Shown: positions 1-8,853 of the stretch, piece after piece
Layout of the letters: every line of letters begins with the position of its first letter
Position numbering within the stretch: the stretch's first letter is position 1
DNA from: Saccharothrix syringae
Lineage (GTDB): Bacteria > Actinomycetota > Actinomycetes > Mycobacteriales > Pseudonocardiaceae
Assembly (NCBI RefSeq): GCF_009498035.1
Contig: NZ_CP034550.1
Location: forward strand, 7,068,001 to 7,132,000
Direction of reading: 5' to 3'
DNA: 64,000 nucleotides
Translations under genes and position numbers: made by a program
The notes under the pieces: generated by a model
The model's database searches: none
The model's input: only the letters and a program-made list of their open reading frames with translations
Told to the model about the DNA's origin: nothing

Positions 1-15
1 AGAGGTGCGCAGGGG

Positions 16-981
<966 letters not shown>

Positions 982-985
982 CGCC

Positions 986-2266
986 GTGGCGCTGACCGGC
1001 CGCGCGGGGCTGCTGGCCCTGGCCGGCGCACTGGTCGTCGGGCTGCTGCTGCCGTCGTGGGCGGGCATCGGCCTGGTGGCCGCGGTGGTCGTGGCGGGGG
1101 TGGCGGTCGACCTGGCGCTGGCGGGTGGCGTGCGGGGCCTGGAGTTCAGCCGGTCCGGCGCCGACCGGGTGCGCCTGGGCGAGGCGGTCGAGGTGGAGCT
1201 GGTGGTCGCCAACCCCGGGCCGCGCCGCGTCCGCGGGGTGCTGCGCGACGCCTGGTCGCCCAGCGCCGGGGTGGAGCGGGAGGTGCACGCGCTCGACGTG
1301 CCGCCCGGCGGGCGGCGGGCGGTGGTGCTGCGGCTGCGGCCCACCCGGCGCGGCGACCGGTGGGCGCACCGGGTGACCGTGCGCGCGGTCGGCCCGCTGG
1401 GGCTGGCCGCGCGGCAGGGCTCGCACGAGGTGCCGTGGGCGGTGCGCGTGCTGCCGCCGTTCCCCAGCCGGCGGCACCTGCCGCCGCTGCTGGCGCGGCT
1501 GCGCGAGCTGGACGGGCGGCGCGCGGCCCAGGTGCGGGGCCGGGGCACCGAGTTCGACTCGCTGCGGGAGTACGTGGCAGGCGACGACGTGCGGTCGATC
1601 GACTGGCGCGCGTCGGCGCGGTCGGGTGACCTGGTGGTGCGCACCTGGCGGCCCGAGCGCGGCAGGCACGTCGTGCTGGTGCTGGACACCGGGCGGACCT
1701 CGGCCGGCCGGGTCGGCGACGCGCCGCGGCTCGACGCGGCCATGGACGCCGCCCTGCTGCTGGGCGCGCTGGCCGGCCGGGCCGGGGACCGGGTCGACCT
1801 GCTCGCCCACGACCGGCGGCTGCGCGTGGCCGCGCGCGGGTCGCTGCCCGCGCTGGTCGACGCGATGGCCGACCTCGAACCGGAGCTGGTCGAGTCCGAC
1901 GCGCGCGCCGTGGTCCGCGAGGTGCTGGGCCGGACCCGGCGGCGGTCGCTGGTGGTGCTGCTGACCGGCCTGGACCCGGCGCCGCTGGAACAGGGGCTGC
2001 TGCCCGTGCTGCCGTCGCTGACGAGCAGGCACCAGTTGCTCGTGGCGGCGGTCGCGGACCCCGGGATCGAGCGCATGGCCCGGGGTCGGGGCGACGCGGA
2101 GGCCGTGTACGGCGCGGCGGCGGCCGAGCGCGCGTTGGCCGAGCGCGAGCAGGTCAAGGCGCTGCTGCGGCGGCACGGGGTCGAGGTGGTGGACGCGCTG
2201 CCCGACGACCTGCCGCGCGCGCTGTGCGAGCGCTACCTGGCGCTCAAGGCCGCCCGGAAGCTGTAG
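986..2266 (+). CDS. DUF58 domain protein, MoxR partner
   Basis: A 426-aa protein starting at a GTG 4 nt after the MoxR stop. Two hydrophobic segments (about residues 5-45) anchor it in the membrane. A beta-rich region follows, then the DUF58 signature around residues 190-215 (FDSLREYVAGDDVRSIDWRA). The C-terminal half has the alternating hydrophobic pattern of a von Willebrand A-like fold (VVLVLDTGRTS, a partial MIDAS motif). DUF58 proteins are regularly paired with MoxR ATPases, and the MoxR-DUF58-SpoIIM-RDD neighbourhood recurs in actinobacteria; the job there is not established. The 3' end overlaps the convergent SpoIIM-family gene by about 23 bp. Confidence 0.9.
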   Translation: MALTGRAGLLALAGALVVGLLLPSWAGIGLVAAVVVAGVAVDLALAGGVRGLEFSRSGADRVRLGEAVEVELVVANPGPRRVRGVLRDAWSPSAGVEREVHALDVPPGGRRAVVLRLRPTRRGDRWAHRVTVRAVGPLGLAARQGSHEVPWAVRVLPPFPSRRHLPPLLARLRELDGRRAAQVRGRGTEFDSLREYVAGDDVRSIDWRASARSGDLVVRTWRPERGRHVVLVLDTGRTSAGRVGDAPRLDAAMDAALLLGALAGRAGDRVDLLAHDRRLRVAARGSLPALVDAMADLEPELVESDARAVVREVLGRTRRRSLVVLLTGLDPAPLEQGLLPVLPSLTSRHQLLVAAVADPGIERMARGRGDAEAVYGAAAAERALAEREQVKALLRRHGVEVVDALPDDLPRALCERYLALKAARKL

Positions 2267-3224
2267 GCGCGGGGGCTTGGGGCGCTTCGGGTCGGCGGCC
2301 CAGCGCGAACACGTAGGCCAGGAACGCCACCTCGGCCGCCACGCCGATCGCCACGCGTGCCCACGTGGGCAGCCCGGACGGGGTCACGAACGCCTCGACC
2401 ACCCCGGACACCAGCAGCACGCAGGTGAGGCCGACGGCCAGCCGGGCGACCGCGCGCCCCTCCGCTGCCAGCGCCGCCGACCGGGTGCGCGGCCCGGGGT
2501 CGACCACCGTCCAACCCAGCCGCAGCCCCGCGCCCGCCGCCACGAACACCGCGGTCAGCTCCAGCAGCCCGTGCGGCGTGATCAGCCCCAGGAACACGTC
2601 GAACCGGCCGGCCGCCGCCATCAGGCCCGCGCCCACCCCGACGTTGACGACGTTGGTCCACAGCAGGAGCAGCACCGGCACGCCGAACAGCACGCCCAGC
2701 ACCAGGCACCCGGCGGCGATCCACGCGTTGTTCGTCCACACCTGGAACGCGAACGACGCCGCGGGCGCGCTGGAGTAGTAGGTCTCGAAGTCGCCGCCCG
2801 GCCGGGTCAGCTCGCGCACCGCCTCCGGTGCCGCGATCGACGCCTGCACCGCCGGGTCGTTCGCCACCCACGCCGCGACCAGCCCGATCGCCGACAGGCA
2901 CAGGGCGGCGGTCGCCGTCCACCACGGTGCGGCGCGGCGCAGCTCGGCGGGCAGGCGGCGGGCGAAGAACCGGCCTGCCTCGCGCCACGCCGGGGTGTGC
3001 GCGCCCGTGACCGCCGCCCGCGCCCGCAGCACCAGCGCGGTGAGCCGGGCGAGCAGCGCCGGGTCCGGCACGGTCGACCGCGCCACCGACAGGTGCGTGG
3101 CCACCCGCTGGTAGAGGGCGACCAGCTCGTCGGCCTCGGCGCCGCGCAGCGACCGGGCGCCCACCAGCCGCGCGAGCCGGTCCCAGTCGCCCTGGTGCCG
3201 GGTCACGAAAACGTCGATGTCCAC
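2244..3224 (-). CDS. Stage II sporulation protein M family membrane protein
   Basis: A 326-aa integral membrane protein of the SpoIIM/DUF95 family. About 100 soluble N-terminal residues (VDIDVFVTRHQGDWDRLARLV) are followed by five or six membrane segments. The family motif FxTNNxxIA appears as FQVWTNNAWIAAG, with a later GLITPHGLLELTAVFVAAGAG segment. I chose the GTG at 3224 because it has a GGGGG-type ribosome-binding site and begins with the conserved DIDxF...W..L pattern. It lies head-to-head with the RDD gene, only 33 bp apart, in the conserved MoxR-DUF58-SpoIIM-RDD grouping. Despite the name it need not act in sporulation here; the biochemical role is unknown. Confidence 0.88.
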   Translation of the reverse strand: MDIDVFVTRHQGDWDRLARLVGARSLRGAEADELVALYQRVATHLSVARSTVPDPALLARLTALVLRARAAVTGAHTPAWREAGRFFARRLPAELRRAAPWWTATAALCLSAIGLVAAWVANDPAVQASIAAPEAVRELTRPGGDFETYYSSAPAASFAFQVWTNNAWIAAGCLVLGVLFGVPVLLLLWTNVVNVGVGAGLMAAAGRFDVFLGLITPHGLLELTAVFVAAGAGLRLGWTVVDPGPRTRSAALAAEGRAVARLAVGLTCVLLVSGVVEAFVTPSGLPTWARVAIGVAAEVAFLAYVFALGRRPEAPQAPAPTASGRP

Positions 3225-3257
3225 TGCCGACCCCCTCGGTGCTGGACAATAACCGCC

Positions 3258-4049
3258 ATGTCCGACCTCGTGACCGGCGATGCCGTGGTGCTGGAGCTGC
3301 GGCCGGCCGGGGTGGCCACCCGCGGCCTGGCGTTCGCGCTCGACGTCCTGCTCCAGGTGGTGGTCCTGGCGGTGCTGCTGCTCCTGCTGCCGTCGGGGCT
3401 GTTCGACACCTCCCTGTCGACCGCGCTGACCCTGGTGCTGGTGGTGTGCGTGGTGGTCGGCTACCCGGTGGTGAGCGAGGCGCTGACCCGGGGCCGCACG
3501 CTGGGCAAGGTGGTGCTGGGCCTGCGGGTCGTGCGCGACGACGGCGGCCCGGTCCGGTTCCGGCACGCGCTGGTGCGCGGGCTGACCGGGTTCTTCGTGG
3601 ACTTCTGGGCGCTGGGGCTGGGCGGCGCCGTGGCGCTGGTGGTGGCGCTGGTGTCCAGGCGCGGCCAACGGGTCGGCGACTTCCTGGCTGGCACCGTCGT
3701 GATCCGCGAACGCGTGCCGGCCTCGGTGGAGCCGGTGGTGTGGGTGCCGCCGGAGCTGGCCGGGTGGGCGTCGGGCCTGGACCTGTCGCGGCTGCCCGAC
3801 GACCTGGCCCTGTCGGTGCGCCAGTACCTGGGTCGGGTGGGCGACCTGAGCGGGGACGCGCGCTGGTCGCTGGGACGTGCCCTGGCCGACGAGGTGGGTC
3901 GCGCGGTCGGCGCGCCGTGCCCGCCCCACGTGCCGCTGGAGCGGTACCTGTCGGCGGTGCTGGCGGAGCGGCGGGCGCGCCAGTCGCGCGCCGCGGTCCC
4001 CGTCGCGCCCGTCGCGGCGCCGGACAACCCGTTCGCGCCGCCGGCCTGA
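3258..4049 (+). CDS. RDD family membrane protein
   Basis: A 263-aa protein with an RDD domain in the first ~150 residues: the Arg/Asp-containing first helix (GVATRGLAFALDVLLQ), then GRTLGKVVLGLRVVRDDGG, then the third helix pair ending QRVGDFLAGTVVIRER. The C-terminal ~110 residues are soluble and carry a conserved helical segment (LPDDLALSVRQYLGRVGDLSGDAR) typical of actinobacterial RDD proteins next to SpoIIM genes. The ATG at 3258 is 33 bp from the divergent SpoIIM start, so the transcript may be leaderless. RDD proteins are associated with ion transport or membrane-complex roles in some bacteria; the function here is inferred only from context. Confidence 0.88.
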   Translation: MSDLVTGDAVVLELRPAGVATRGLAFALDVLLQVVVLAVLLLLLPSGLFDTSLSTALTLVLVVCVVVGYPVVSEALTRGRTLGKVVLGLRVVRDDGGPVRFRHALVRGLTGFFVDFWALGLGGAVALVVALVSRRGQRVGDFLAGTVVIRERVPASVEPVVWVPPELAGWASGLDLSRLPDDLALSVRQYLGRVGDLSGDARWSLGRALADEVGRAVGAPCPPHVPLERYLSAVLAERRARQSRAAVPVAPVAAPDNPFAPPA

Positions 4050-4147
4050 GGGACCGGGGCGGACCACCGGGACTGGTGCGCGCCGGTCTCCCCCGGTTCG
4101 GGAGCCGACCGACCGACTCCGGCGCGGCCCGATCCCGGTGGCCTGCT

Positions 4148-4208
4148 GCCGCCGGCCGCGGTCGACCGGCGGGTCCTCCCCGAACACCGGTCGACCGCGG
4201 CCGGCGGC
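4148..4208. terminator. Perfect 22-bp hairpin between convergent genes
   Basis: Two perfectly complementary 22-nt arms (4148-4169 and 4187-4208) enclose a 17-nt loop. They lie between the convergent RDD gene and the protease gene. The right arm ends 12 bp from the protease stop. There is no T-run on either side, which is usual in high-GC actinomycetes. A bidirectional terminator is the simplest reading. Confidence 0.75.
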
Positions 4209-4220
4209 CCGTCCACGTCG

Positions 4221-5396
4221 TCAGGTGGTGACGACGTCGACCCCCCAGATCCGCGCCGCGGTGGCGAAGTCCTGCCAGAGGAGCTGGTTGCCGCCGGCGC
4301 CGGAGATGACGCCCTTGGCGACGATGCCGCTCGCCGTGGGCAGCACGACCGGGCCGCCGCTGTCGCCGTCGCGGGCGGCTTGCGCGCCGTCCTCCTGCCG
4401 GGACAGCACCAGGCCGCTGTAGCACTCCCAGTTGCCGTACATGTCGTAGCCGCAGTACGAGCTGTTGCCGGCGTCGACCACGACGTGCCCGCACAGCCAC
4501 GTGGTGCCCGCGCCCGACGAGCACAGCTCCTCGCCGGTGTAGACGCCCTGCCAGCCGATGACGTGCCCGATGGCGGTGGACGCGCCCACACCGGTGAAGA
4601 GCCAGGGGTCGGTGTTGGTGGGGATCATCATCAGGTCCTGGCCGACGTCCTCGTGGCTGACCACGCCGACCACCTGGCCGTGCGTGCCGTTGTACCAGCG
4701 CTGGCCGGGGTAGCCGCAGTGGCCGGCGGTCAGCACGTACTCCCGGTTGTCGCGGTCCCTGACGCCGAACCCGGCGGTGCACGTGCGCCAGGCGTCGTTG
4801 CTGAGCACGCCACCGCCGTAGAACGGGGACGTGTCGTTGTTCCGGCCGCGCGGCCGGACCCGGTCCTGCGCCACCACCTCGACCGGCACGCCCACGTCCG
4901 GCAGGGCGGTGGCGTCCCGGGCCGCGGTGGCGTCGACGCCGACCAGCAGGCCGCTGCCGTCCGGCCGGACCGACACCCGGTGGGCCGGACCGCCCGGGTG
5001 GGCCCGGAGGTAGCCCACCACCCGGTCGGACGCCGCGCGCAGCTCGGCCAGGGTGTGCTCGGCGGGCAGCACCTCGACCGGTGCGGTGGCGCGGGCGCTC
5101 TCGACCGCCGAGCGCAGGGCGGGCGGCAGCTCGCCCCGGTACCGGAGCCGGACCGACCCCTCGTCCAGCCCGATGTCGGTCAACCCCTCGGCGCCGCCCC
5201 GGTCCGCGGCCCGGCGGATCACGTCGGCCGCGGTCCGCGCCCGGTCCTGCGCCCGCACCCTGGCGCGCTGGTCGGGTTGCAGGTGGTCCCACGGCGCGTC
5301 CGCGGTGCTGTCGGGTTTCGGCGGGTCGGCGTTCGCGGCGGTCGAGCCGAGCACCAGCGTGCCCGCGCTCAGCACGGCGACCAGGACTCTGCGCAT
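4221..5396 (-). CDS. Secreted streptogrisin-like serine protease (S1 family) with propeptide
   Basis: A 391-aa secreted preproprotease. A signal peptide of about 23 residues (MRRVLVAVLS... ending ANA) is followed by a long propeptide (to ~185) resembling the alpha-lytic/streptogrisin pro-region, then the chymotrypsin-fold domain. The catalytic triad is visible: His226 in TAGHCG, Asp254 in VGQDLMMI and Ser346 in DGDSGGP. Several cysteine pairs suggest disulfides (for example C206/C227). The ATG at 5396 has a GGGAGGG ribosome-binding site. It stands alone between a strong hairpin and the start-proximal end of the TPR regulator. The role is probably extracellular protein degradation; substrate preference cannot be told from sequence. 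Confidence 0.92.
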   Translation of the reverse strand: MRRVLVAVLSAGTLVLGSTAANADPPKPDSTADAPWDHLQPDQRARVRAQDRARTAADVIRRAADRGGAEGLTDIGLDEGSVRLRYRGELPPALRSAVESARATAPVEVLPAEHTLAELRAASDRVVGYLRAHPGGPAHRVSVRPDGSGLLVGVDATAARDATALPDVGVPVEVVAQDRVRPRGRNNDTSPFYGGGVLSNDAWRTCTAGFGVRDRDNREYVLTAGHCGYPGQRWYNGTHGQVVGVVSHEDVGQDLMMIPTNTDPWLFTGVGASTAIGHVIGWQGVYTGEELCSSGAGTTWLCGHVVVDAGNSSYCGYDMYGNWECYSGLVLSRQEDGAQAARDGDSGGPVVLPTASGIVAKGVISGAGGNQLLWQDFATAARIWGVDVVTT

Positions 5397-5473
5397 GGTT
5401 CCCTCCCCAAGTGCGGCGGAACGGGAGGGGACGCCTCCCGCCCCACCGAGGGTGGGTCCGGTCGCGGGGCCCT

Positions 5474-8128
5474 TTACGGAAGTGGACGGACCCGGCCGGC
5501 CACGAGCCGCCGCAGCTCCTCGGTGGGCGGGAGGCCGAGGTCGGCGTAGAGGGCGAGGGCTTCGCGCGTGACGGCCTCGGCCTCGGCGTCGCCCGTCGCG
5601 TGGTGCAGGCGGGCCAGGCCGTCGAGCGCGGTGGCGCGCCCGTAGCGGTTCCCGGCCCGCGACGCCCGGTCGAGCGCCCCGGTGTAGTGGGCGCGGGCCT
5701 CCCGGTGCCTGCCCGCCAGGCGCGCCGCGTCGCCGAGGCCGACCAGGGCGGTCGTCGCCAGCTCGACCTCGCCGACCTCCTCGGCGATCCCCAGGGCCCG
5801 CCGGAAGTCCCGCTCGGCCTCGGCGGGCTCGCCCAGCCGCAGGTGCAGCTCGCCCAGCCCGCACAGGCCGTCGGTCTCGCCCACCCGGTAGCCGGTGTCC
5901 CGGTAGACGGGCATCGCGGCGAGGTGGTGCGCCCGCGCCTCGTCGTGGCGGCCGAGCTTGGTGCAGGTGCTGCCCAGGTTGGTCAGCGAGACGGCGACCC
6001 CGACGTGGTTGCCGACGCGCCGGTTGAGGTCCAGGGAGCGCCGGTAGTGGTGGTGCGCCTCCTCCAGGCGGCCCAGCCGTTCCAGGGCCACGCCGAGGTT
6101 GTTCAGCGTCCGGCTCTCGCCGAGGTGGTCGCCGGTGCCGCGGTGCACCTCCAGGGCCCGCCGGTGGTGGGCGACCGCGGCCGGGTACTCGCCGAGGTGC
6201 AGGTGGACGGTGCCCAGCGCGTACAGGGCGCAGCCCTGCGCGGCCAGGTCGCCGCACCGCCGGGCCAGCGCGAGCGCGTCCAGCAGGTGGTCGCGCGCCT
6301 CGGCGTAGTGGCCGCGCCGCCAGGACAGCACGCCCAGCCCCTGCCGCGCCCGCGCCTGGCCGGCGAGGTCGCCGGTGGCGCGGTGCAGGTCCAGTGCGGT
6401 GAGGTGGTGCTCCCGCGCCGTGTCGTAGTCGCCGAGCCTGCGGTGCACCACGCCGAGCAGGTTCGCCGCCGTCGCCTCGGCGGAGCGGTCCCCCGCCGCC
6501 CGCGCCGCCACCAGCGCCGCGCCGTGCAGGACCACCCCGTCCGCGTAGTGCGCGCAGGTGTCCAGGTAGACCGCGAGGACTTCGGACAGGCGCCCGACGT
6601 GGCGCGGGTCGGCCGCCGCCATGGCCAGCAGGTTCGCCCGCTCCCGGTCCAGCCACGCCCGTGCCCCGGCCGTCGGGTCGCCGGTGGTGGGGAACGCCGC
6701 GGCGGCCGCGCGCCCGGCGGCCGCCAGGTAGTGGTCGCCCAGGCGCTCGACGGCGGCCCGCCGCTCGTCCTCGGCCAGCTCGGCGACCCGCTCCGAGGCG
6801 TAGGAGCGGAGCAGGTCGTGCATGCCGAACCGGTTGTCGGCGTCCTCCTCCACGAGGTGGCCGCGGCACAGGCCGTCCAGCACCCGGCGCGCCACCGGCT
6901 CCGGCACGCCCAGCAGCGCGGCTGCGGCCGGTACCCCGAACCGGCGGCACGGCGCGAACCCGAGCAGCCGGAACGCCCGGTCCTCCGCCGCGGACAGGTG
7001 CCGGCAGGACCAGGAGAAGACCGCCCGCACCGCGGTGTACTCGTCGTCGCCCGCGGCGAGCAGGTCCAGCCGCCGGGCGTCGTCGGCCAGCTCCGCCGCC
7101 AGGTGGGCCAGGGTGACGCGGGGTCGGGCCGTGGCCATCTCGGCGGCGATGCGCAGCGCCAGGGGCAGGTGGGCGCACAGCCCGGCGAGCCGGGCCGCCG
7201 CGTCGGGCTCGGCGTCCACCCGGGCGCCGAGCGGGGTGCGCAGCAGGGTGAGGGCTTCCGCGGGGGTGAGCACGTCCACGTTCAGGCGCACCGCGCCGTT
7301 GCGGGCGACCAGGCCGGCCAGGGAGTCCCGGCTGGTGATCAGCACCAGGCTGCGGCCCGCGCCCGGGAGCAGGTCGCGGACCTGGACGGTGGAGTGGGCG
7401 TTGTCCAGGAGGATCAGCACGCGGCGGTCAGCGAGCAGGGTGCGCCAGCGGGCGGCGCGCTCGGCCCGGTCGTGCGGGACGGCCGCGCCGTCGGGCAGGA
7501 GGGAGCGGAGGAGGGTTTCCAGGGCCTCGTCCACGCCGACCGGGCGCTGCGGGTCGTAGCCGCGCAGGTCCAGGTGGAGCTGGCCGTCCGGGAAGTGGGC
7601 GGCGACGCGGTGCGCCCAGTGCACGGCGAGGGTCGTCTTGCCCACGCCGGCGGTGCCGGAGACGGCGCAGACGGGTCCCGGGCCGGTGGGGTGGGCGGGG
7701 GTGGTCACGAGCCGGTCGAGGGCGGTCAGCTGGTCCTCGCGGCCGGTGAACGCCGGGACGTCGGCGGGCAGTTGGCGGGGCACGGGGACGGGTGGTGGGA
7801 CCACGGCGGGCGGGGCCGTGGCGGGCTCGGGTGCGGCGGGCGGCCCGCCCACCGCCGTCTCACCCGCACCACCCGTCCCGGCGGCCAGCCACAGCCGGTG
7901 GAAGGACTCCACGTCGCCGTTCAGGGTCTCCACGATCAGTTCCAGCAGGCCCCACCTGGGCGGGCCAGGTCCGGCGAAGGCCGCGGCCACCGTGGTGTGG
8001 CTGCACCCGACCTCGCGCGCCATCGCGCGCAGGCTCGGCCACCCGGCCCGGTGGTGCAACGCGTGCAGCGCCTCGAACAGGTCGCGGACCGGGCCCGGGG
8101 GCAGCTGTGGCCTCGGCAACCCGCCCAC
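5474..8128 (-). CDS. HTH / NB-ARC / TPR transcriptional regulator
   Basis: An 884-aa STAND-type regulator. The N-terminal ~70 residues contain a helix-turn-helix (WPSLRAMAREVGCSHTTVAAAF). A P-loop NTPase follows, with Walker A GTAGVGKTTLAVHWAH near residue 170, Walker B RVLILLDNAHST, and the TSRDSLAGL segment. The C-terminal ~350 residues are tetratricopeptide repeats (for example AREHHLTALDLHRATGDLAGQA and later copies every ~40 residues). I chose the GTG at 8128 because GGGGAGG lies 4 nt upstream and the HTH begins about 15 residues later; an upstream ATG at 8278 would add an unlikely basic extension. It is divergent from the GHK-repeat gene. The signal it responds to is unknown. Such proteins act as ATP-gated activators. 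Confidence 0.88.
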   Translation of the reverse strand: MGGLPRPQLPPGPVRDLFEALHALHHRAGWPSLRAMAREVGCSHTTVAAAFAGPGPPRWGLLELIVETLNGDVESFHRLWLAAGTGGAGETAVGGPPAAPEPATAPPAVVPPPVPVPRQLPADVPAFTGREDQLTALDRLVTTPAHPTGPGPVCAVSGTAGVGKTTLAVHWAHRVAAHFPDGQLHLDLRGYDPQRPVGVDEALETLLRSLLPDGAAVPHDRAERAARWRTLLADRRVLILLDNAHSTVQVRDLLPGAGRSLVLITSRDSLAGLVARNGAVRLNVDVLTPAEALTLLRTPLGARVDAEPDAAARLAGLCAHLPLALRIAAEMATARPRVTLAHLAAELADDARRLDLLAAGDDEYTAVRAVFSWSCRHLSAAEDRAFRLLGFAPCRRFGVPAAAALLGVPEPVARRVLDGLCRGHLVEEDADNRFGMHDLLRSYASERVAELAEDERRAAVERLGDHYLAAAGRAAAAAFPTTGDPTAGARAWLDRERANLLAMAAADPRHVGRLSEVLAVYLDTCAHYADGVVLHGAALVAARAAGDRSAEATAANLLGVVHRRLGDYDTAREHHLTALDLHRATGDLAGQARARQGLGVLSWRRGHYAEARDHLLDALALARRCGDLAAQGCALYALGTVHLHLGEYPAAVAHHRRALEVHRGTGDHLGESRTLNNLGVALERLGRLEEAHHHYRRSLDLNRRVGNHVGVAVSLTNLGSTCTKLGRHDEARAHHLAAMPVYRDTGYRVGETDGLCGLGELHLRLGEPAEAERDFRRALGIAEEVGEVELATTALVGLGDAARLAGRHREARAHYTGALDRASRAGNRYGRATALDGLARLHHATGDAEAEAVTREALALYADLGLPPTEELRRLVAGRVRPLP

Positions 8129-8280
8129 TGCGCCTCCCCGACAACGCGTGCGCTCCAGGTTCCTCCGTTCCCCCGAGCCGCGCAAAGGATTGGTCCGGCC
8201 AGTTCTGTCCGGTTCCGTCAACCGCACCCCCACCCACCGGACACTCGACCTCACCGACGAACACCGGAAGGGGTCCACCG

Positions 8281-8760
8281 ATGACCGAGAACGCCACCAC
8301 GCTCGGCCTGGCCGTGCAGGGGTACCTGACCAGGCCGCTGCTGACGTCCGACCCCGCCGTCGCGATGCCGCTGGAGACCCGGCTCGGAGCGTTGCGCGCC
8401 GAGGTCGAGCACCTGCGCGGCAAGGGGCTGGTGAGCGACGACCAGCACCGGGCCCTGCTGGCCGCGGTACCGGTCGGCGCCGTTCCCGAGGCGGTGGGTG
8501 ACCCGCGCGGCGCGCACCCCGTCGGCACCGTGCTGATCACCACCGCCCGCCGGTACCAGCCGCACGTCAGCGCCGCGCACGACGTCGTCGCCGCGCTGGG
8601 CGCGGTCACCTCGGCCGCGATCGCCGGGTTCGCGCACAGCGGGCCGCTGGCGGCGCTGGCCTGCGCCTCGGTGGCGTCCGTCCGCGCCATCGCGGACGGG
8701 CACAAGCAGGACGGCCACAAGCAGAGCGGGCACAAGCAGTCCGCCGGGCACAAGCGGTGA
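8281..8760 (+). CDS. Small protein with C-terminal Gly-His-Lys repeats, unknown function
   Basis: A 159-aa protein I do not recognise. The ATG at 8281 has a GGAAGGGG ribosome-binding site. Residues 1-100 are mixed helical (LETRLGALRAEVEHLRGKGL looks like an amphipathic helix). Residues ~100-138 are Ala-rich and hydrophobic (DVVAALGAVTSAAIAGF and LAALACASVASV), possibly membrane-associated. The last 20 residues hold four GHK units spaced by 5-6 residues. It is divergent from the NB-ARC/TPR regulator across 152 bp, so that regulator may control it. The His/Lys tail could bind metal ions or anionic polymers; this is speculation. High GC3 across the frame supports real coding. Confidence 0.75.
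   Translation: MTENATTLGLAVQGYLTRPLLTSDPAVAMPLETRLGALRAEVEHLRGKGLVSDDQHRALLAAVPVGAVPEAVGDPRGAHPVGTVLITTARRYQPHVSAAHDVVAALGAVTSAAIAGFAHSGPLAALACASVASVRAIADGHKQDGHKQSGHKQSAGHKR
8698..8757 (+). repeat. Gly-His-Lys coding repeat
   Basis: Four tandem copies of a GHK(Q)-encoding unit of about 15-18 bp at the 3' end of the small protein gene; unit boundaries vary (GHKQD, GHKQS, GHKQSA, GHKR). A repeat this regular could change copy number by slippage. Confidence 0.7.
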
Positions 8761-8853
8761 GCCCGGACCGAGGGACCCGCGGCACGGCGACCTGCTCCGG
8801 TGAAGGGACGCCGGCTCTGGCGGGCGGTCCACGACCCTCGCTACGGTGCCCGG

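Noticed and set aside
2277..3257. Plus-strand open frame opposite the SpoIIM-family gene
   Set aside because: Compositionally a shadow; the minus-strand frame has membrane helices and the SpoIIM motif, and the plus frame simply runs into the RDD start.
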